55,831 bases of DNA from a candidate division WOR-3 bacterium (GCA_016867815.1 VGIR01000009.1:1-55831); one strand, 5' to 3'. Shown: positions 8,336-17,485, counted from the stretch's first letter. The notes: generated from the letters alone by a model not told the origin. Translations and numbers: made by a program.

Positions 8336-11239
8336 ATGAAATCACGTCTAAGCAACCGCAAGTGGCAGACCGCCGGGCTGCTCCTCGTGCTTCTCACGAT
8401 GACGGCCGGGCTGGCGTGGGCGCGCAGCGCCACACCTCCGCCCGCTGGCCAGCGTGTCTACAACAGCCAGTGGCTGAACATCAACAAGTGGGAGTGTCCC
8501 TTCTACAACGACGGGCGCTACGGTCTTGACATCTCAGTCGCCACCGGCGTGGCCGGCGGCGCCTGGCCCCAGCCGCTCCACAACTGCTACATCTTCGGGG
8601 CCGGGCTCTGGTTCGGCTCCATCCGGGCCAGGGCCAATGACCCGAGTATGGAAGATACGCTCGTCACGTTCGGCTACAACCCGAACTCGGGCGGCACCGA
8701 GATGTCGCCGGTCACGGTCGAGAACGTCGCGGAGGGTACGGGCAGTGCCGACGACCGTATCTTCGTTTACCCCGCCGACTATCCCCCCGCGCCCCGAACT
8801 CGCTGGGAGACCGGGGACGCACAGGTCGACTCCATGCTGATCCCGTACGAGAACTTCTCCCTGATGGACATGTGGTGCGCGTATTCCGACGTGCTGTCGG
8901 AGAACCACATCTCGCCGGGCAAGCCCCAGAACATCGACGTCTACCAGACGGTCTACGCCTGGAACTACCCGTCGAACGAGGACATCTTCTTCATAACCTA
9001 CATCGCTCGGAACGCGAGCACGACGGACACTTTGAAGAACTGCTTCATGGGCGCGGTCTGCGACGCGGACGTCGGCGATGCGACCGATGACATGGTCGGC
9101 ACGCTGCTCAACACCTACGTGCCGGGAGTGGGCACGGTCACGAACGTCGGGTACGTGGGTGACAACAACAACCAGGAGAACCCGGGTCGGGACTGGGAAA
9201 GCGGCACCCCCGGGGTTTTCGCCTACAAGTTCCTGGAAAGCCCGCGCGACACATCCGGCGACCCGCTCGGAATGACCGCATTCAAGAAGTTCACCATCGA
9301 CATCGACCCGGTGACCGACGCGGCCCAATACCTGACCATGGCCGGGTTCGACTACCGCACGGGCGTCTATACCCCGTACGATTCCGCGAAGGACGTAGAC
9401 CCCAAGGACAAACGGTTTGTCCAGTGCTCGGGCCCGTTCACGCTGGCGCCGCAGCAGATGGTACGACTGGTCATCGCCTGCATCGCCGCTCCGTTCGGGG
9501 GTCCGAACCAGAACTGGCAGGACCGTCCGATCGATTCCCTGATCCACCTGGCCAAGCTCGCCAACCAGGCGCAGTTCATCTATGACCAGGGCTGGCTGCT
9601 GCCCGGCCCGCCGTTGGCCCCGAACATGACGCTGGTGCCGGGCGACAACCAGGTCCGGATAGTCTGGGACAACCTGCCGGAAGTTACTCCCGACCCGTAC
9701 TGGCTCAAGGTTGCCAGCGACACGAGCAAGCCGGGCTGGGACCCGCTCTACCGCGGCTACGACTTCGAAGGTTACATCGTCTACAAGTCGAAGAACGGCA
9801 GCGACTGGGAGATCCTGGGCCAGTGCGACCGGGTCAACGGGGATACGTTCAACTACCCGCCGGGCGGCGATTCGGTCAACACGCCCGACAGCCTCTGGAT
9901 CAAAGCGACCGACGCCGGTCTCTACTACAACCTGGTCGACAGCAACGTGACCAATGGGTTCACGTACTACTACAGCGTGGCGTCGTTCGACTACAACTTC
10001 CAGACCACGCAGTGGGATTCTGCTCACCAGATCCCGCTGGACTCGACCGTAATCATCCTCCGCTCCGGGCTGGTGGCCAACTACTACACCACGCCCCGCT
10101 GGGAGGCGGCCAACTACGTGATGCCGACGGTCAACGTCGCCACCGCTGTCGGCGACACGACCAAGCCGGGCCTGAGGTGGAAGCCCGAAGTCGTGGTTCC
10201 GGCCCAGGTCACTGCCGATACCTACGAACTGCGTTTCCTGGCTCCGGCGTACGGCGGCAGCGCCTCCAAGCCGATCTACAGCTACGTCGTCACCAACCTG
10301 CGCAACGACAGCGTGGTGATCGAGTCGACATCGCTCAGCTACACGATCGGCAATACGCTGACCCGCGCGCTGCCGGTTTTCAATGGCCTGGCGCTGAACT
10401 GCAGCCTGAAGCTGACGCTGCCGGCGAGCGGGATCGAGACCGCGTACGTCCAGACCGGCACGTATCCGGCGGAAAAGGTACGCGGCAGCGGTACCGCATC
10501 GCAGGGACTCTGGGCGCTCCGGGGCGCGGACTACGAAATCGAGTTCTCGGTCAGCCCCTATCTGACCGCGAAGGTCTATGATGTCACCCACGGTCGCATC
10601 GAGGTCCCGAAAACGGAGTTCGACAACCTCTCCGGATCCAAGGCACAGGCCAATGGCTGGTGCTTCGTGGACAGGACGGCAAGGAACCCGAGCGACACTC
10701 TCAAAGGCAAGATGGCCAGGATCTACGTGTGCGGCGTCTACGCCGAGATCAACGCCGGCGACTCCATCGCCGGCAACACGAGCCTGATCCAGGACGGCGA
10801 CAGGTGGGTGCTCATCGGCAACAAGTCGGGCGGCACGGCTCCGTCCTACAACGTGTACCACGTGCTGTCGGTGCCGGGCGTGTCGCGGACCGACACGACC
10901 TACAAGCTCAACGTCAAGGTCGTACCCAACCCCTACGTCGTCTTCAACGCCTGGGAGAAGTCAACGGAGCAGCGCTACGTCAGGTTCACTCATCTGCCGA
11001 GCGAGTGCATCATCCGCATCTACACGGTGGCCGGTGACCTGGTCAAGGTCATCAGACACACCGAGACGATGACCCAACCGCTCGACCAGGCAGGCACCGA
11101 GACGTGGGACTTCACCAACGAGTCGCCGGGCATGTCACAGACCGCAGCGTCCGGCCAGCTCATCGCATCGGGTGTCTATATCTACCACGTCGAGTCGAAG
11201 GTCGGCGAGGCGGTCGGCAAACTGGCCGTCATTTACTAG
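8336..11239 (+). CDS. Large secreted protein with FlgD/type-IX-like C-terminal module
   Basis: The protein has 967 residues. The signal peptide is residues 1-30 (basic start, LLLVLLTMTAGLAWA). The body is Thr/Asp/Tyr-rich and beta-like. A fibronectin-like segment lies around residues 420-560 (PGPPLAPNMTLVPGDNQVRI, then YDFEGYIVYKSKNG). The last ~100 residues match the sorting-module pattern of FCB secreted proteins: KVVPNPYVVF, RFTHLPSECIIRIYTVAGD, ASGVYIYHVES, ending GKLAVIY. It starts 9 bp after the TonB receptor and is followed 10 bp later by a PorV-like gene. It is probably a surface or exported protein handled by the neighbours. No enzymatic motif is seen. Confidence 0.75.
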   Translation: MKSRLSNRKWQTAGLLLVLLTMTAGLAWARSATPPPAGQRVYNSQWLNINKWECPFYNDGRYGLDISVATGVAGGAWPQPLHNCYIFGAGLWFGSIRARANDPSMEDTLVTFGYNPNSGGTEMSPVTVENVAEGTGSADDRIFVYPADYPPAPRTRWETGDAQVDSMLIPYENFSLMDMWCAYSDVLSENHISPGKPQNIDVYQTVYAWNYPSNEDIFFITYIARNASTTDTLKNCFMGAVCDADVGDATDDMVGTLLNTYVPGVGTVTNVGYVGDNNNQENPGRDWESGTPGVFAYKFLESPRDTSGDPLGMTAFKKFTIDIDPVTDAAQYLTMAGFDYRTGVYTPYDSAKDVDPKDKRFVQCSGPFTLAPQQMVRLVIACIAAPFGGPNQNWQDRPIDSLIHLAKLANQAQFIYDQGWLLPGPPLAPNMTLVPGDNQVRIVWDNLPEVTPDPYWLKVASDTSKPGWDPLYRGYDFEGYIVYKSKNGSDWEILGQCDRVNGDTFNYPPGGDSVNTPDSLWIKATDAGLYYNLVDSNVTNGFTYYYSVASFDYNFQTTQWDSAHQIPLDSTVIILRSGLVANYYTTPRWEAANYVMPTVNVATAVGDTTKPGLRWKPEVVVPAQVTADTYELRFLAPAYGGSASKPIYSYVVTNLRNDSVVIESTSLSYTIGNTLTRALPVFNGLALNCSLKLTLPASGIETAYVQTGTYPAEKVRGSGTASQGLWALRGADYEIEFSVSPYLTAKVYDVTHGRIEVPKTEFDNLSGSKAQANGWCFVDRTARNPSDTLKGKMARIYVCGVYAEINAGDSIAGNTSLIQDGDRWVLIGNKSGGTAPSYNVYHVLSVPGVSRTDTTYKLNVKVVPNPYVVFNAWEKSTEQRYVRFTHLPSECIIRIYTVAGDLVKVIRHTETMTQPLDQAGTETWDFTNESPGMSQTAASGQLIASGVYIYHVESKVGEAVGKLAVIY

Positions 11240-11249
11240 GGAGGCAGCC

Positions 11250-12314
11250 ATGAAAAACGGAATCACGATTCTCCTGACTCTGGCACTCCTGGCGTCGGTG
11301 GCGTTCTTCTCTCCGGCCCAGGCAGCGTTCTCGAAGGTCGGCACCACCGGGGCCGCGTTCCTCAAAATCGGAGTCGGCCGGTCAACCGCGATGGGCGACG
11401 CATTCTGCGCCATCGCGGACGATGCCTCGGCCAGCTACTTCAACCCGGCCGGACTGGCCCGGGTGGAGCGGCAGGTAGCGCTGAACCACGTCGACTGGAT
11501 CGCCGACGTCAGTCACGAGAACCTCGCCATCGTGCTGCCGATGACCAACTTCGGTACGCTGGCATTCACGGTGACTGCCCTGTCCATGGGCCAGATCGAA
11601 CAGACGACGATTGACAACCCCAATACCGTGACCCGTGAGGATGAAGGCACCGGGCTCTTCTTCGGTGCTTCGGATATGGCCTTCGCGGTGAGCTATGCCC
11701 GGATTATCACCGACAAGCTCTCCTTTGGTGTCACGACCAAGGTCATCAATCAGAGTATCTGGGACATGTCGGCAACGGCGGTTGGCTTCGACCTCGGCCT
11801 CTTCTACAATACCGGCTTCAGGTCTCTTCGCATCGGGGCGGCGGTCACCAACTACGGCACCCAGCTCAGCTTCACCGGACGGCAGCTCGACTACAGCTTC
11901 TTCTGGACCGACTCCGGCCCGAGCCAGCTCCGCGGTTCATACAGCACGACGCCGGCCGGCCTGCCGACGTCGTTCCGCTTCGGCGTCGCCTACGACATCA
12001 TCGAAGCCCAGAACCTGGACAAGGACTCCCGCCTCACCGCCGCACTCGACATCACCCATCCTTCGGACGTCAACGAAACAGTGAACTTCGGACTTGAGTA
12101 CGGACTCGCCAACGTCTTTTTCCTGCGGGGCGGATACATCCTGAATGCCGATAACTCCTATCAGGAGGAACTCGGCTGGCTTACCGGTTTGTCTGCCGGT
12201 CTCGGTGCCCGCGCCAAGCCGGTTCGCGGTCTGAGCCTGGGGCTTGACTACACTTTCCGGTACATCAAGTACTTGAAGCCCACTCACCGTCTGCAGTTGA
12301 CAGTCGGGTTCTAG
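11250..12314 (+). CDS. PorV/PorQ-type outer-membrane barrel protein
   Basis: The protein has 354 residues. ATG 11250 follows GGGAGGC; an upstream in-frame start at 11172 would overlap the previous gene. The signal peptide ends after SPAQA. The mature start FSKVGTTGAAFLKIGVGRS and the motif DDASASYFNPAGLARV are hallmarks of the PorV/UPF0164 family. Many amphipathic strands follow and the protein ends in HRLQLTVGF with a terminal Phe. In Bacteroidota, PorV shuttles type-IX cargo at the outer membrane. Here it lies directly after a protein with a type-IX-like C-terminus, which supports the same role by inference. Confidence 0.85.
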   Translation: MKNGITILLTLALLASVAFFSPAQAAFSKVGTTGAAFLKIGVGRSTAMGDAFCAIADDASASYFNPAGLARVERQVALNHVDWIADVSHENLAIVLPMTNFGTLAFTVTALSMGQIEQTTIDNPNTVTREDEGTGLFFGASDMAFAVSYARIITDKLSFGVTTKVINQSIWDMSATAVGFDLGLFYNTGFRSLRIGAAVTNYGTQLSFTGRQLDYSFFWTDSGPSQLRGSYSTTPAGLPTSFRFGVAYDIIEAQNLDKDSRLTAALDITHPSDVNETVNFGLEYGLANVFFLRGGYILNADNSYQEELGWLTGLSAGLGARAKPVRGLSLGLDYTFRYIKYLKPTHRLQLTVGF

Positions 12315-12337
12315 ACTGACGGTCACGCGTAACGTTG

Positions 12338-12363
12338 CAGGGGCACGGTCGTCCGTGCCCCTG
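12338..12363 (+). promoter_or_regulatory. Perfect hairpin covering the start codon of the clostripain gene
   Basis: CAGGGGCACGG-TCGT-CCGTGCCCCTG, 11 perfect base pairs with a 4-nt loop. It lies 24 bp after the PorV stop and contains the GTG at 12355. There is no T-run, so it is a poor intrinsic terminator; it could mask the start or process the mRNA. GGGGCACGG hairpins of this kind can also be dispersed repeats. Confidence 0.6.
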
Positions 12364-14475
12364 CCGGCTATCCTCCCGGTCTGCCTTTTGCTGCTGTTGG
12401 CGTCCGCACCTGCGGCCAAGTGGACCGTCGGGGTGTACATGTGTGCGGACAACGGGATGAACTACGTCGCCGGCGGCGACATCGCCGAAATGGAACAGGT
12501 CGGGTCAACGGACAACGTTAGCGTCGTGGTCCAGGTCGACCGCGCCGCCTTCGACCCCCGACCCGGCTGCTACCGCTACTTCATCAGGAAGGGTGGAGCG
12601 GACACGCTGGCCGCCCTCGGCGAGGTCGACATGGCAGAAGGTGCAACCCTTATCGGCTTTGCCGAGTTCCTGCGCAGCCGCTATCCGGCCGACAACTACC
12701 TGCTGGTTCTCTGGGACCACGGAAACGGTTGGTACCCGGGCTACCGGGCCAGCGCTATCTTCATCGACCAATCACACGGCCACGAGATGGGAGTTGCGGG
12801 CGGGGAACTGGCGCGGGCGATGAGGGGAGTGAGGCAGGCCCTGGGCAGGCGGGTGAGAATCCTCGCCTTCGACGCCTGCCTGATGGGTATGGCCGAAGTC
12901 GCGGCCGAGGTCCGTGATGACTGTGACTACATGCTGGCGTCCGAGGCGCTGGTCCCGATCAATGGATTGCCCTACGACAAGTTCCTCGCGCGGCTGACAA
13001 ACCGTCCCGCCACCCGTCCGGCCGACTTGCTCGCCGGCGTGTGCTCCGACTTCGTCGAGGAGTATCCCGGGCAACAGGTGGCGATGTCCGCGCTCGAGAT
13101 GGCGAAGCTGGCGCCGGCGCTGGATCTGATGGCGGCGACCCTGCGCGACGGCATCGACCCGGCAAGCCCGGACATAGGCGCAGCCCGTGCCACGGTGCAG
13201 ACTATGTCGGGCAACTCCTTCCACATCGACCTGCTTCACTTCCTCGAGCTGCTGGGGGGGAATGCCTCCGATTCACTCCTCGCCTCGTTCAGGGCCGCAG
13301 TGACAGCCAACGAGCGCAGCGCGGGCTTTGAGAATGCGTCCGGTATCGCCATCTGGTTCCCGGACAACTACCTCGCCCTGAAAGCGTCGGTAGAACCGTA
13401 CATGGCCCTCAACTTCGCCGCGGAGTCGGGCTGGCCCCATTTCCTGAACCGTTACTTCGGCACGGATGACGTGAAGCCGGTGCAGCCCGCGATCGCGCTG
13501 GTGCGGCAGGGGCACCGCAGTGACGCCCGGCTCTGGTGGAACTCCTGCTTTGACCTCGCGCCCGTGCGCTACGACCTCTACGAGGCGAAGCTGCCGGCCG
13601 AAGTTCTCAAGGACGACGGCAACGATCTCTCTGGTTGGACAAGCTCGGGCTGGACTGTGAGCATGCAAAGAACCCATTCAGACCCCAACTCTTTCTTCTC
13701 CGGCTCCGCCAGCGATATCGAGAACTCGCTGGAAAGCGCCGAACCATTGTGCCTGCCCGGAGGCGGGTTGCTCTCTTTCTATGCCTGGTTCTCTACGCAG
13801 GAGGAATGGCATTCGTCCGCCGGCTTCACTCGGGACATCTGCTATGTCGAATGGTCGCCGGACCACGGTACGTGGCATGTGCTCGATTCGCTGTACGGCG
13901 ATGACCGGTCATGGCGCGAGCGGCGTTACCTGCTGCCGGCTGCCGAAAGTCTCGACCTGAGGTTCCGTTACGTGACCGACGCGAGCGTGAACGGGCAGGG
14001 CGTGTTCATAGACGACATCCAGGTATCCGCCTTTGCCGGACTCCGGACCGCGGCAGCAAGCGTTCCGGACACAACCGCTGCCGTCTTCGGTGCGCCGCGT
14101 GACTCCGCCGGCTATCAGTACTTTGTGACGGCGACCGACTCGTTCGGCAACGTCTCGATGGCGAGTCAGTTCGCCCGGGTCCAAGTCACCACCTGGGCCG
14201 AGCCGTACACGCGCCCTGCCCCGTTCGCTGGGGAATGCGAGCTTGTCCTGGACTTTCCGGACGGAGAGACGCCGGATGTGCTTGTCTACACACTGTCCGG
14301 AACGCTCGTTCGCCGGTTCGAAGACGTCGGCAAGCGCGTGCTTGGGTGGGACGGCACCAACGACTCAGGCCGGCCTCTCGCTGACGGCCTCTACCTTGTC
14401 GTGGTGCAGGGCCGAGACTTCAGGAAGCTCGGCAAGATTGCCAAGGTAGCTCGGCCGACGGGTTCGTCCCGCTAG
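12355..14475 (+). CDS. Clostripain-family (C11) cysteine protease, secreted, with FlgD-like tail
   Basis: The protein has 706 residues. A hydrophobic signal sequence (LPVCLLLLLASAPAA) leads to KWTVGVYMCADNGM, the classical start of C11 peptidases. The catalytic pair is visible: His122 in LWDHGNGW and Cys175 in FDACLMGMAE. Residues about 420-560 look like a beta-sandwich. The last ~90 residues form an FlgD-like module (VLVYTLSGTLVRRF, GWDGTNDSGRPLADGLYLVV). It likely acts outside the cell or at the surface, cutting after basic residues as family members do. The GTG start at 12355 lacks a charged n-region and lies in a hairpin; a CTG at 12316 would add Arg residues, so the start is uncertain. 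The stop shares CTAG with the convergent gene. Confidence 0.85.
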   Translation: MPLPAILPVCLLLLLASAPAAKWTVGVYMCADNGMNYVAGGDIAEMEQVGSTDNVSVVVQVDRAAFDPRPGCYRYFIRKGGADTLAALGEVDMAEGATLIGFAEFLRSRYPADNYLLVLWDHGNGWYPGYRASAIFIDQSHGHEMGVAGGELARAMRGVRQALGRRVRILAFDACLMGMAEVAAEVRDDCDYMLASEALVPINGLPYDKFLARLTNRPATRPADLLAGVCSDFVEEYPGQQVAMSALEMAKLAPALDLMAATLRDGIDPASPDIGAARATVQTMSGNSFHIDLLHFLELLGGNASDSLLASFRAAVTANERSAGFENASGIAIWFPDNYLALKASVEPYMALNFAAESGWPHFLNRYFGTDDVKPVQPAIALVRQGHRSDARLWWNSCFDLAPVRYDLYEAKLPAEVLKDDGNDLSGWTSSGWTVSMQRTHSDPNSFFSGSASDIENSLESAEPLCLPGGGLLSFYAWFSTQEEWHSSAGFTRDICYVEWSPDHGTWHVLDSLYGDDRSWRERRYLLPAAESLDLRFRYVTDASVNGQGVFIDDIQVSAFAGLRTAAASVPDTTAAVFGAPRDSAGYQYFVTATDSFGNVSMASQFARVQVTTWAEPYTRPAPFAGECELVLDFPDGETPDVLVYTLSGTLVRRFEDVGKRVLGWDGTNDSGRPLADGLYLVVVQGRDFRKLGKIAKVARPTGSSR

Positions 14476-15881
14476 TCTTCCGGCAGGATCTTCCCCGGAT
14501 TCAGGGTGCTCTCCGGGTCCAGCGCCTGCTTGAGCCGGCGCATAACACCGAGTTCGGCCGGACCGAGCGCCCGCTTCATAAGGTGGCGCTTGGCTGAGCC
14601 GACTCCGTGCTCGGCGGTTATCTGCCCGCCCCGCGCCAGCACGAAGTCAACCAGTTCGTCCACCACCGCTGCCCGAGTCCGCTGCCATTCACCGTCGTCG
14701 GCCATGTTGCGACAGATGTCAACGTGGATATTGCCGTCGCCGATGTGGCCGAAAGGGACAATCGGGATGCCGTGTTTCTCCTGCAGCCGGGCGACCAGCT
14801 CAACCGTCGCCGGCAGCTCCGACAGCGGCACGACCACGTCCTCGGCAGTGACCTGCGTGTAGACCTGCTTCAGAGTCTTGGCGATGGAACGGCGGGCCGT
14901 CCAAAGCCGTTCCTGGTCGGTGGCATTGTCCGCCACCAGCGGCTCGCGCGCACCCAGTTCCATCGCGGTTTCACCGAGCAGCACGCATTCGCTCAGGACC
15001 TGCTGCCGGTCGTTGCCCTCGAGTTCGATGAGCACCTGGACTGCCGCGTCGGCAAAGGGCAGGCAGGTGCCCAGCACCTGGCTGCAGGCGGCGATGCCGC
15101 CCCGCTCGATGAATTCGACCACTGCCGGCATCAGCCGGCTGTCGCGGATGACACGCAGGCAGAGTTCGACGCCCTGTTCGAGCCGGTCGAACGGTACCAG
15201 TACGTCAACCTGGTGCCTGGGTCTGGGTACGAGCTTGAACGTGATTTCGGTGATGATGCCCAGCGTACCTTCGGAGCCGATGAGCAGCTTGTTCAGGTCA
15301 TAGCCGGTCACGTTCTTGTGGAGCTTGCCGCCGTAGCGGATGATGGAACCGTCGGCGAGAACCGCTTCGACGCCACGTACATAGTCGCCGGTGACGCCGT
15401 ACTTGTAGGCTCGGGCGCCGCCGGCATTGGTGGCTACGTTGCCGCCGATAGAGCAGTCTTCGAGCGAGGCCGGGTCGACCGGGTAGTAGAGCCCGAGTTC
15501 GGCGCACGCCTGCTGCAGTCTGGCGGTACGGACTCCGGGTTGGGTGCGAACCATCAGGTTGCCGGCGTCGACTTCGATCACCCGGTCCATCAGTTCGGTG
15601 GAAACGACGATGCCGCCCCTGGTTGGTATCGACCCGCCCGCGAGGCCGGTCCCGAGCCCGCGCGGCGTTATCGGCACCTGTTCCTCTCGGGCTAGGCGGA
15701 TTACCGCAGCGACTTCCCCTGCCGACCGTGTCTTCACCAAGGCCTCGGGCAGACGGTGTGGCTCGGTGCTCTCGTCATGCCCATAGTCGACAAGCAGCGC
15801 CGGGTCGGTGATAGTCCTCTCGGGTGTGCAGATCTCAGCCAACCGTCTTGCCGCCGGGTGTGAAAACGGTCTGCAGGTCAC
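14472..15881 (-). CDS. FAD-linked oxidase of the glycolate oxidase GlcD / D-lactate dehydrogenase family
   Basis: The protein has 469 residues. The N-terminal FAD_binding_4 domain shows PITPRGLGTGLAGGSIP and DCSIGGNVATNAGGARAYKYG; the C-terminal domain shows PFGHIGDGNIHVD and ITAEHGVGSAKRHLM, then LNPGKILPED. Length and motifs fit GlcD-like 2-hydroxyacid dehydrogenases that pass electrons to a cytosolic or membrane acceptor. The substrate (glycolate, D-lactate or another) cannot be told, and no GlcE/F partner is nearby. The GTG start at 15881 sits 5 bp after a TAGGCT -10 box, so the message is probably leaderless. It overlaps the convergent protease gene by 4 bp. Confidence 0.85.
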   Translation of the reverse strand: MTCRPFSHPAARRLAEICTPERTITDPALLVDYGHDESTEPHRLPEALVKTRSAGEVAAVIRLAREEQVPITPRGLGTGLAGGSIPTRGGIVVSTELMDRVIEVDAGNLMVRTQPGVRTARLQQACAELGLYYPVDPASLEDCSIGGNVATNAGGARAYKYGVTGDYVRGVEAVLADGSIIRYGGKLHKNVTGYDLNKLLIGSEGTLGIITEITFKLVPRPRHQVDVLVPFDRLEQGVELCLRVIRDSRLMPAVVEFIERGGIAACSQVLGTCLPFADAAVQVLIELEGNDRQQVLSECVLLGETAMELGAREPLVADNATDQERLWTARRSIAKTLKQVYTQVTAEDVVVPLSELPATVELVARLQEKHGIPIVPFGHIGDGNIHVDICRNMADDGEWQRTRAAVVDELVDFVLARGGQITAEHGVGSAKRHLMKRALGPAELGVMRRLKQALDPESTLNPGKILPED

Positions 15882-15886
15882 GACTT

Positions 15887-15914
15887 AGCCTATCTTCGCG
15901 GGGTCACCAGTCAA
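15887..15914 (-). promoter_or_regulatory. Promoter of the FAD-linked oxidase gene
   Basis: On the minus strand TTGACT (15914-15909), 16 bp, TAGGCT (15892-15887), then 5 bp to the GTG start. This predicts a leaderless mRNA. Confidence 0.6.
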
Positions 15915-15938
15915 ACGCGGCACGGCAGCCAAACGAGC

Positions 15939-15965
15939 AAAAAAGAACCCGGCCGAAGCCGGGTT
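15939..15965 (-). terminator. Intrinsic terminator after trxA
   Basis: On the minus strand AACCCGGC-TTCG-GCCGGGTT followed by CTTTTTT: an 8-bp GC-rich stem, UUCG tetraloop and U-run, 22 bp after the trxA stop. It ends the OMP-DUF4097-ArsR-thioredoxin operon. Confidence 0.9.
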
Positions 15966-15987
15966 GGTCAGTTGATCCTGGTATCGA

Positions 15988-16314
15988 TTAGGCCAGGTGC
16001 TGCTCGATCTTGGCGGACAGGACGTTCTCCGCGGCGTATCCCACGTGCCGCTCAACTTCCTTCCCGCCTTTGAAGATGATGAGCGTCGGTATGCCGTGAA
16101 TGTCATACCTGCCGGGCGTCGCCGGGCTCTCGTCCGTGTTCAGTTTGCAGATCGTCATCTTGGCTGAGTACTTTGCTGCCAGCCCCTCGACTACCGGTCC
16201 CAGCATTTTGCACGGACCGCACCAGGGAGCCCAAAAATCTACCAGTACCGGAAGCGCCGACTTGATGACTTCCGCTTCAAAGTTAGCATCATTTACCTGC
16301 TTCACATCAGCCAT
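15988..16314 (-). CDS. trxA: Thioredoxin
   Basis: The protein has 108 residues, from ATG 16314 behind AGAGGA. It is the full thioredoxin fold with the active site WAPWCGPC (Cys32, Cys35), the cis-proline loop HGIPTLIIFKGG and a normal length. It reduces protein disulfides in the cytoplasm; there is no signal peptide. A longer reading from 16485 would overlap the ArsR gene and lacks a ribosome site, so it is rejected. It lies 8 bp after the ArsR-type gene and is the last gene of a four-gene operon closed by an intrinsic terminator. The neighbouring regulator may therefore control it in response to redox state or metals. Confidence 0.95.
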   Translation of the reverse strand: MADVKQVNDANFEAEVIKSALPVLVDFWAPWCGPCKMLGPVVEGLAAKYSAKMTICKLNTDESPATPGRYDIHGIPTLIIFKGGKEVERHVGYAAENVLSAKIEQHLA

Positions 16315-16322
16315 TTTTCCTC

Positions 16323-16661
16323 TTACTCCTTCTGTGCCTTGGCGACCGTGCTCACCAGCTGACGGAGCCAGGGGCTTGTCACCCGGTAACAGACCTGGTT
16401 TCCTTTTCTCTCGTACGTCACTACTTCGGCTGCTCTCAACACAGCCAGCTGCTGCGATACCGTAGCCTGGGCCACTCCAAGACACTCGGTCATGTGCTTT
16501 ACGTTACATTCCTGCTTCATCAGCCCCGCCACCAACTGCAGCCTCATCGGGTGACCCAGCGCCTTGAAGGTGCGAGCCAACCTTTCTGCCCCGTCACGAT
16601 CTATGCAGCTTTCTATATATGATTTCGACGCTCTTCGGCCGGTGTGCGATTCCCGCTTCAT
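16323..16661 (-). CDS. ArsR/SmtB-family winged-helix repressor, cysteine-bearing
   Basis: The protein has 112 residues from ATG 16661, which directly follows the previous stop. The fold is typical: FKALGHPMRLQLVAGL, recognition helix LGVAQATVSQQLAVLR, wing VTYERKGNQVCYRV. Cysteines occur at 19, 52, 60 and 91; Cys52 and Cys60 bracket helix 3, where ArsR/SmtB members bind thiophilic metals or, in BigR/SqrR types, form a redox disulfide. Linkage to thioredoxin favours redox or sulfur sensing, but this is an inference. It probably represses its own operon, whose promoter is at 18212-18239. Confidence 0.85.
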   Translation of the reverse strand: MKRESHTGRRASKSYIESCIDRDGAERLARTFKALGHPMRLQLVAGLMKQECNVKHMTECLGVAQATVSQQLAVLRAAEVVTYERKGNQVCYRVTSPWLRQLVSTVAKAQKE

Positions 16662-16662
16662 C

Positions 16663-17475
16663 TCACGACCGCCGGCGGACCACGACATCGGCATTCGTAG
16701 TGGTAATGGTGATGTCCGACGCACCGGAACCGATGCGGGCGCGCACGTGGTGCTCGGTCTGGGTCTCGTACGTCACCGTGAAGTCGTGGATCGTGATCAT
16801 ACCGGTGGAGTTCGTCACTTCAACCACAGCCGAGACGTCGGCGGGGAGCAGTAACGTCACCTTGCCGTTCGTGGTTGCCAGCCCAACGTCCTCGGCGACG
16901 TCGAGGACCGCGATGTCGCAGTCAATCGCGCCGTTGGTGGTGGCTCCGTAGAGTGCGCCGCTATGAACGGCCACGTCCAGCTTGCCGTTCGTCGTCGACA
17001 CGCTGGCAGTTCCCCTGGTGCCGATCAGTTCGATACCGGCGTTGGTCGTATTGGCGTTGATGCTGCCGACCGTACTCGTCACGCTGATCTCGCCGTTGGT
17101 GGTCGACAGGGCAAGATCGATGGTATCCGGGGCGGTGATGGTGAAACTGGCGCCGTACGGCCGGCTGCCGCCCAACGTATCTTCTGCCTTCACCCGCAGT
17201 TCGTTGCCGACAACCGTGTCGCTGTAGATGACATTGGCAATATACTGCTCGGCGTCCGCAAGGTTCCGGCCGTATGCGTATGTCGACTCGACGACGACGA
17301 GGACCGTGTCGGTGGACGCTGTCACGCGGATGAAGCCGTTCTTGGTTGAGGCATTGAGGCCGCTGATTCCGGCGGCTGGATACGTGTGGGTCTTCGCAAC
17401 GTCCAGCCTGTACGTATACAGACAGGCAGCTGCCAACAATAGAGCGGGAAGGAACCGGCGCAGTTGGTATCTCAC
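16663..17475 (-). CDS. DUF4097-type beta-helix protein, exported or membrane-anchored
   Basis: The protein has 270 residues. The N-terminus RYQLRRFLPALLLAAACLY is a signal peptide or anchor; the cysteine at about 18 could be lipidated though the lipobox is poor. The mature part is a run of short strands with repeated STTNG/ATTNG turns (for example STTNGEISV, STTNGKLDV, ATTNGKVTL), the signature of DUF4097 right-handed beta-helices, ending in DADVVVRRRS-like strands. Family members often sit in envelope-stress operons. It is 10 bp downstream of an outer-membrane protein gene and 1 bp before an ArsR-type gene. Confidence 0.75.
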   Translation of the reverse strand: MRYQLRRFLPALLLAAACLYTYRLDVAKTHTYPAAGISGLNASTKNGFIRVTASTDTVLVVVESTYAYGRNLADAEQYIANVIYSDTVVGNELRVKAEDTLGGSRPYGASFTITAPDTIDLALSTTNGEISVTSTVGSINANTTNAGIELIGTRGTASVSTTNGKLDVAVHSGALYGATTNGAIDCDIAVLDVAEDVGLATTNGKVTLLLPADVSAVVEVTNSTGMITIHDFTVTYETQTEHHVRARIGSGASDITITTTNADVVVRRRS

Positions 17476-17485
17476 TGAATCCTCC

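Noticed and set aside
8534-10861. Very long minus-strand open frame (775 codons) opposite the large secreted-protein gene
   Set aside because: It is antisense to a gene with signal peptide, ribosome site and sorting-like tail. Its translation is Arg/Val/Asp-rich with no family likeness, as expected for the complement of GC-rich coding DNA.
16315-16485. N-terminal extension of thioredoxin starting at 16485
   Set aside because: It overlaps the ArsR gene in another frame, has no ribosome site, and thioredoxins start at the ATG at 16314.
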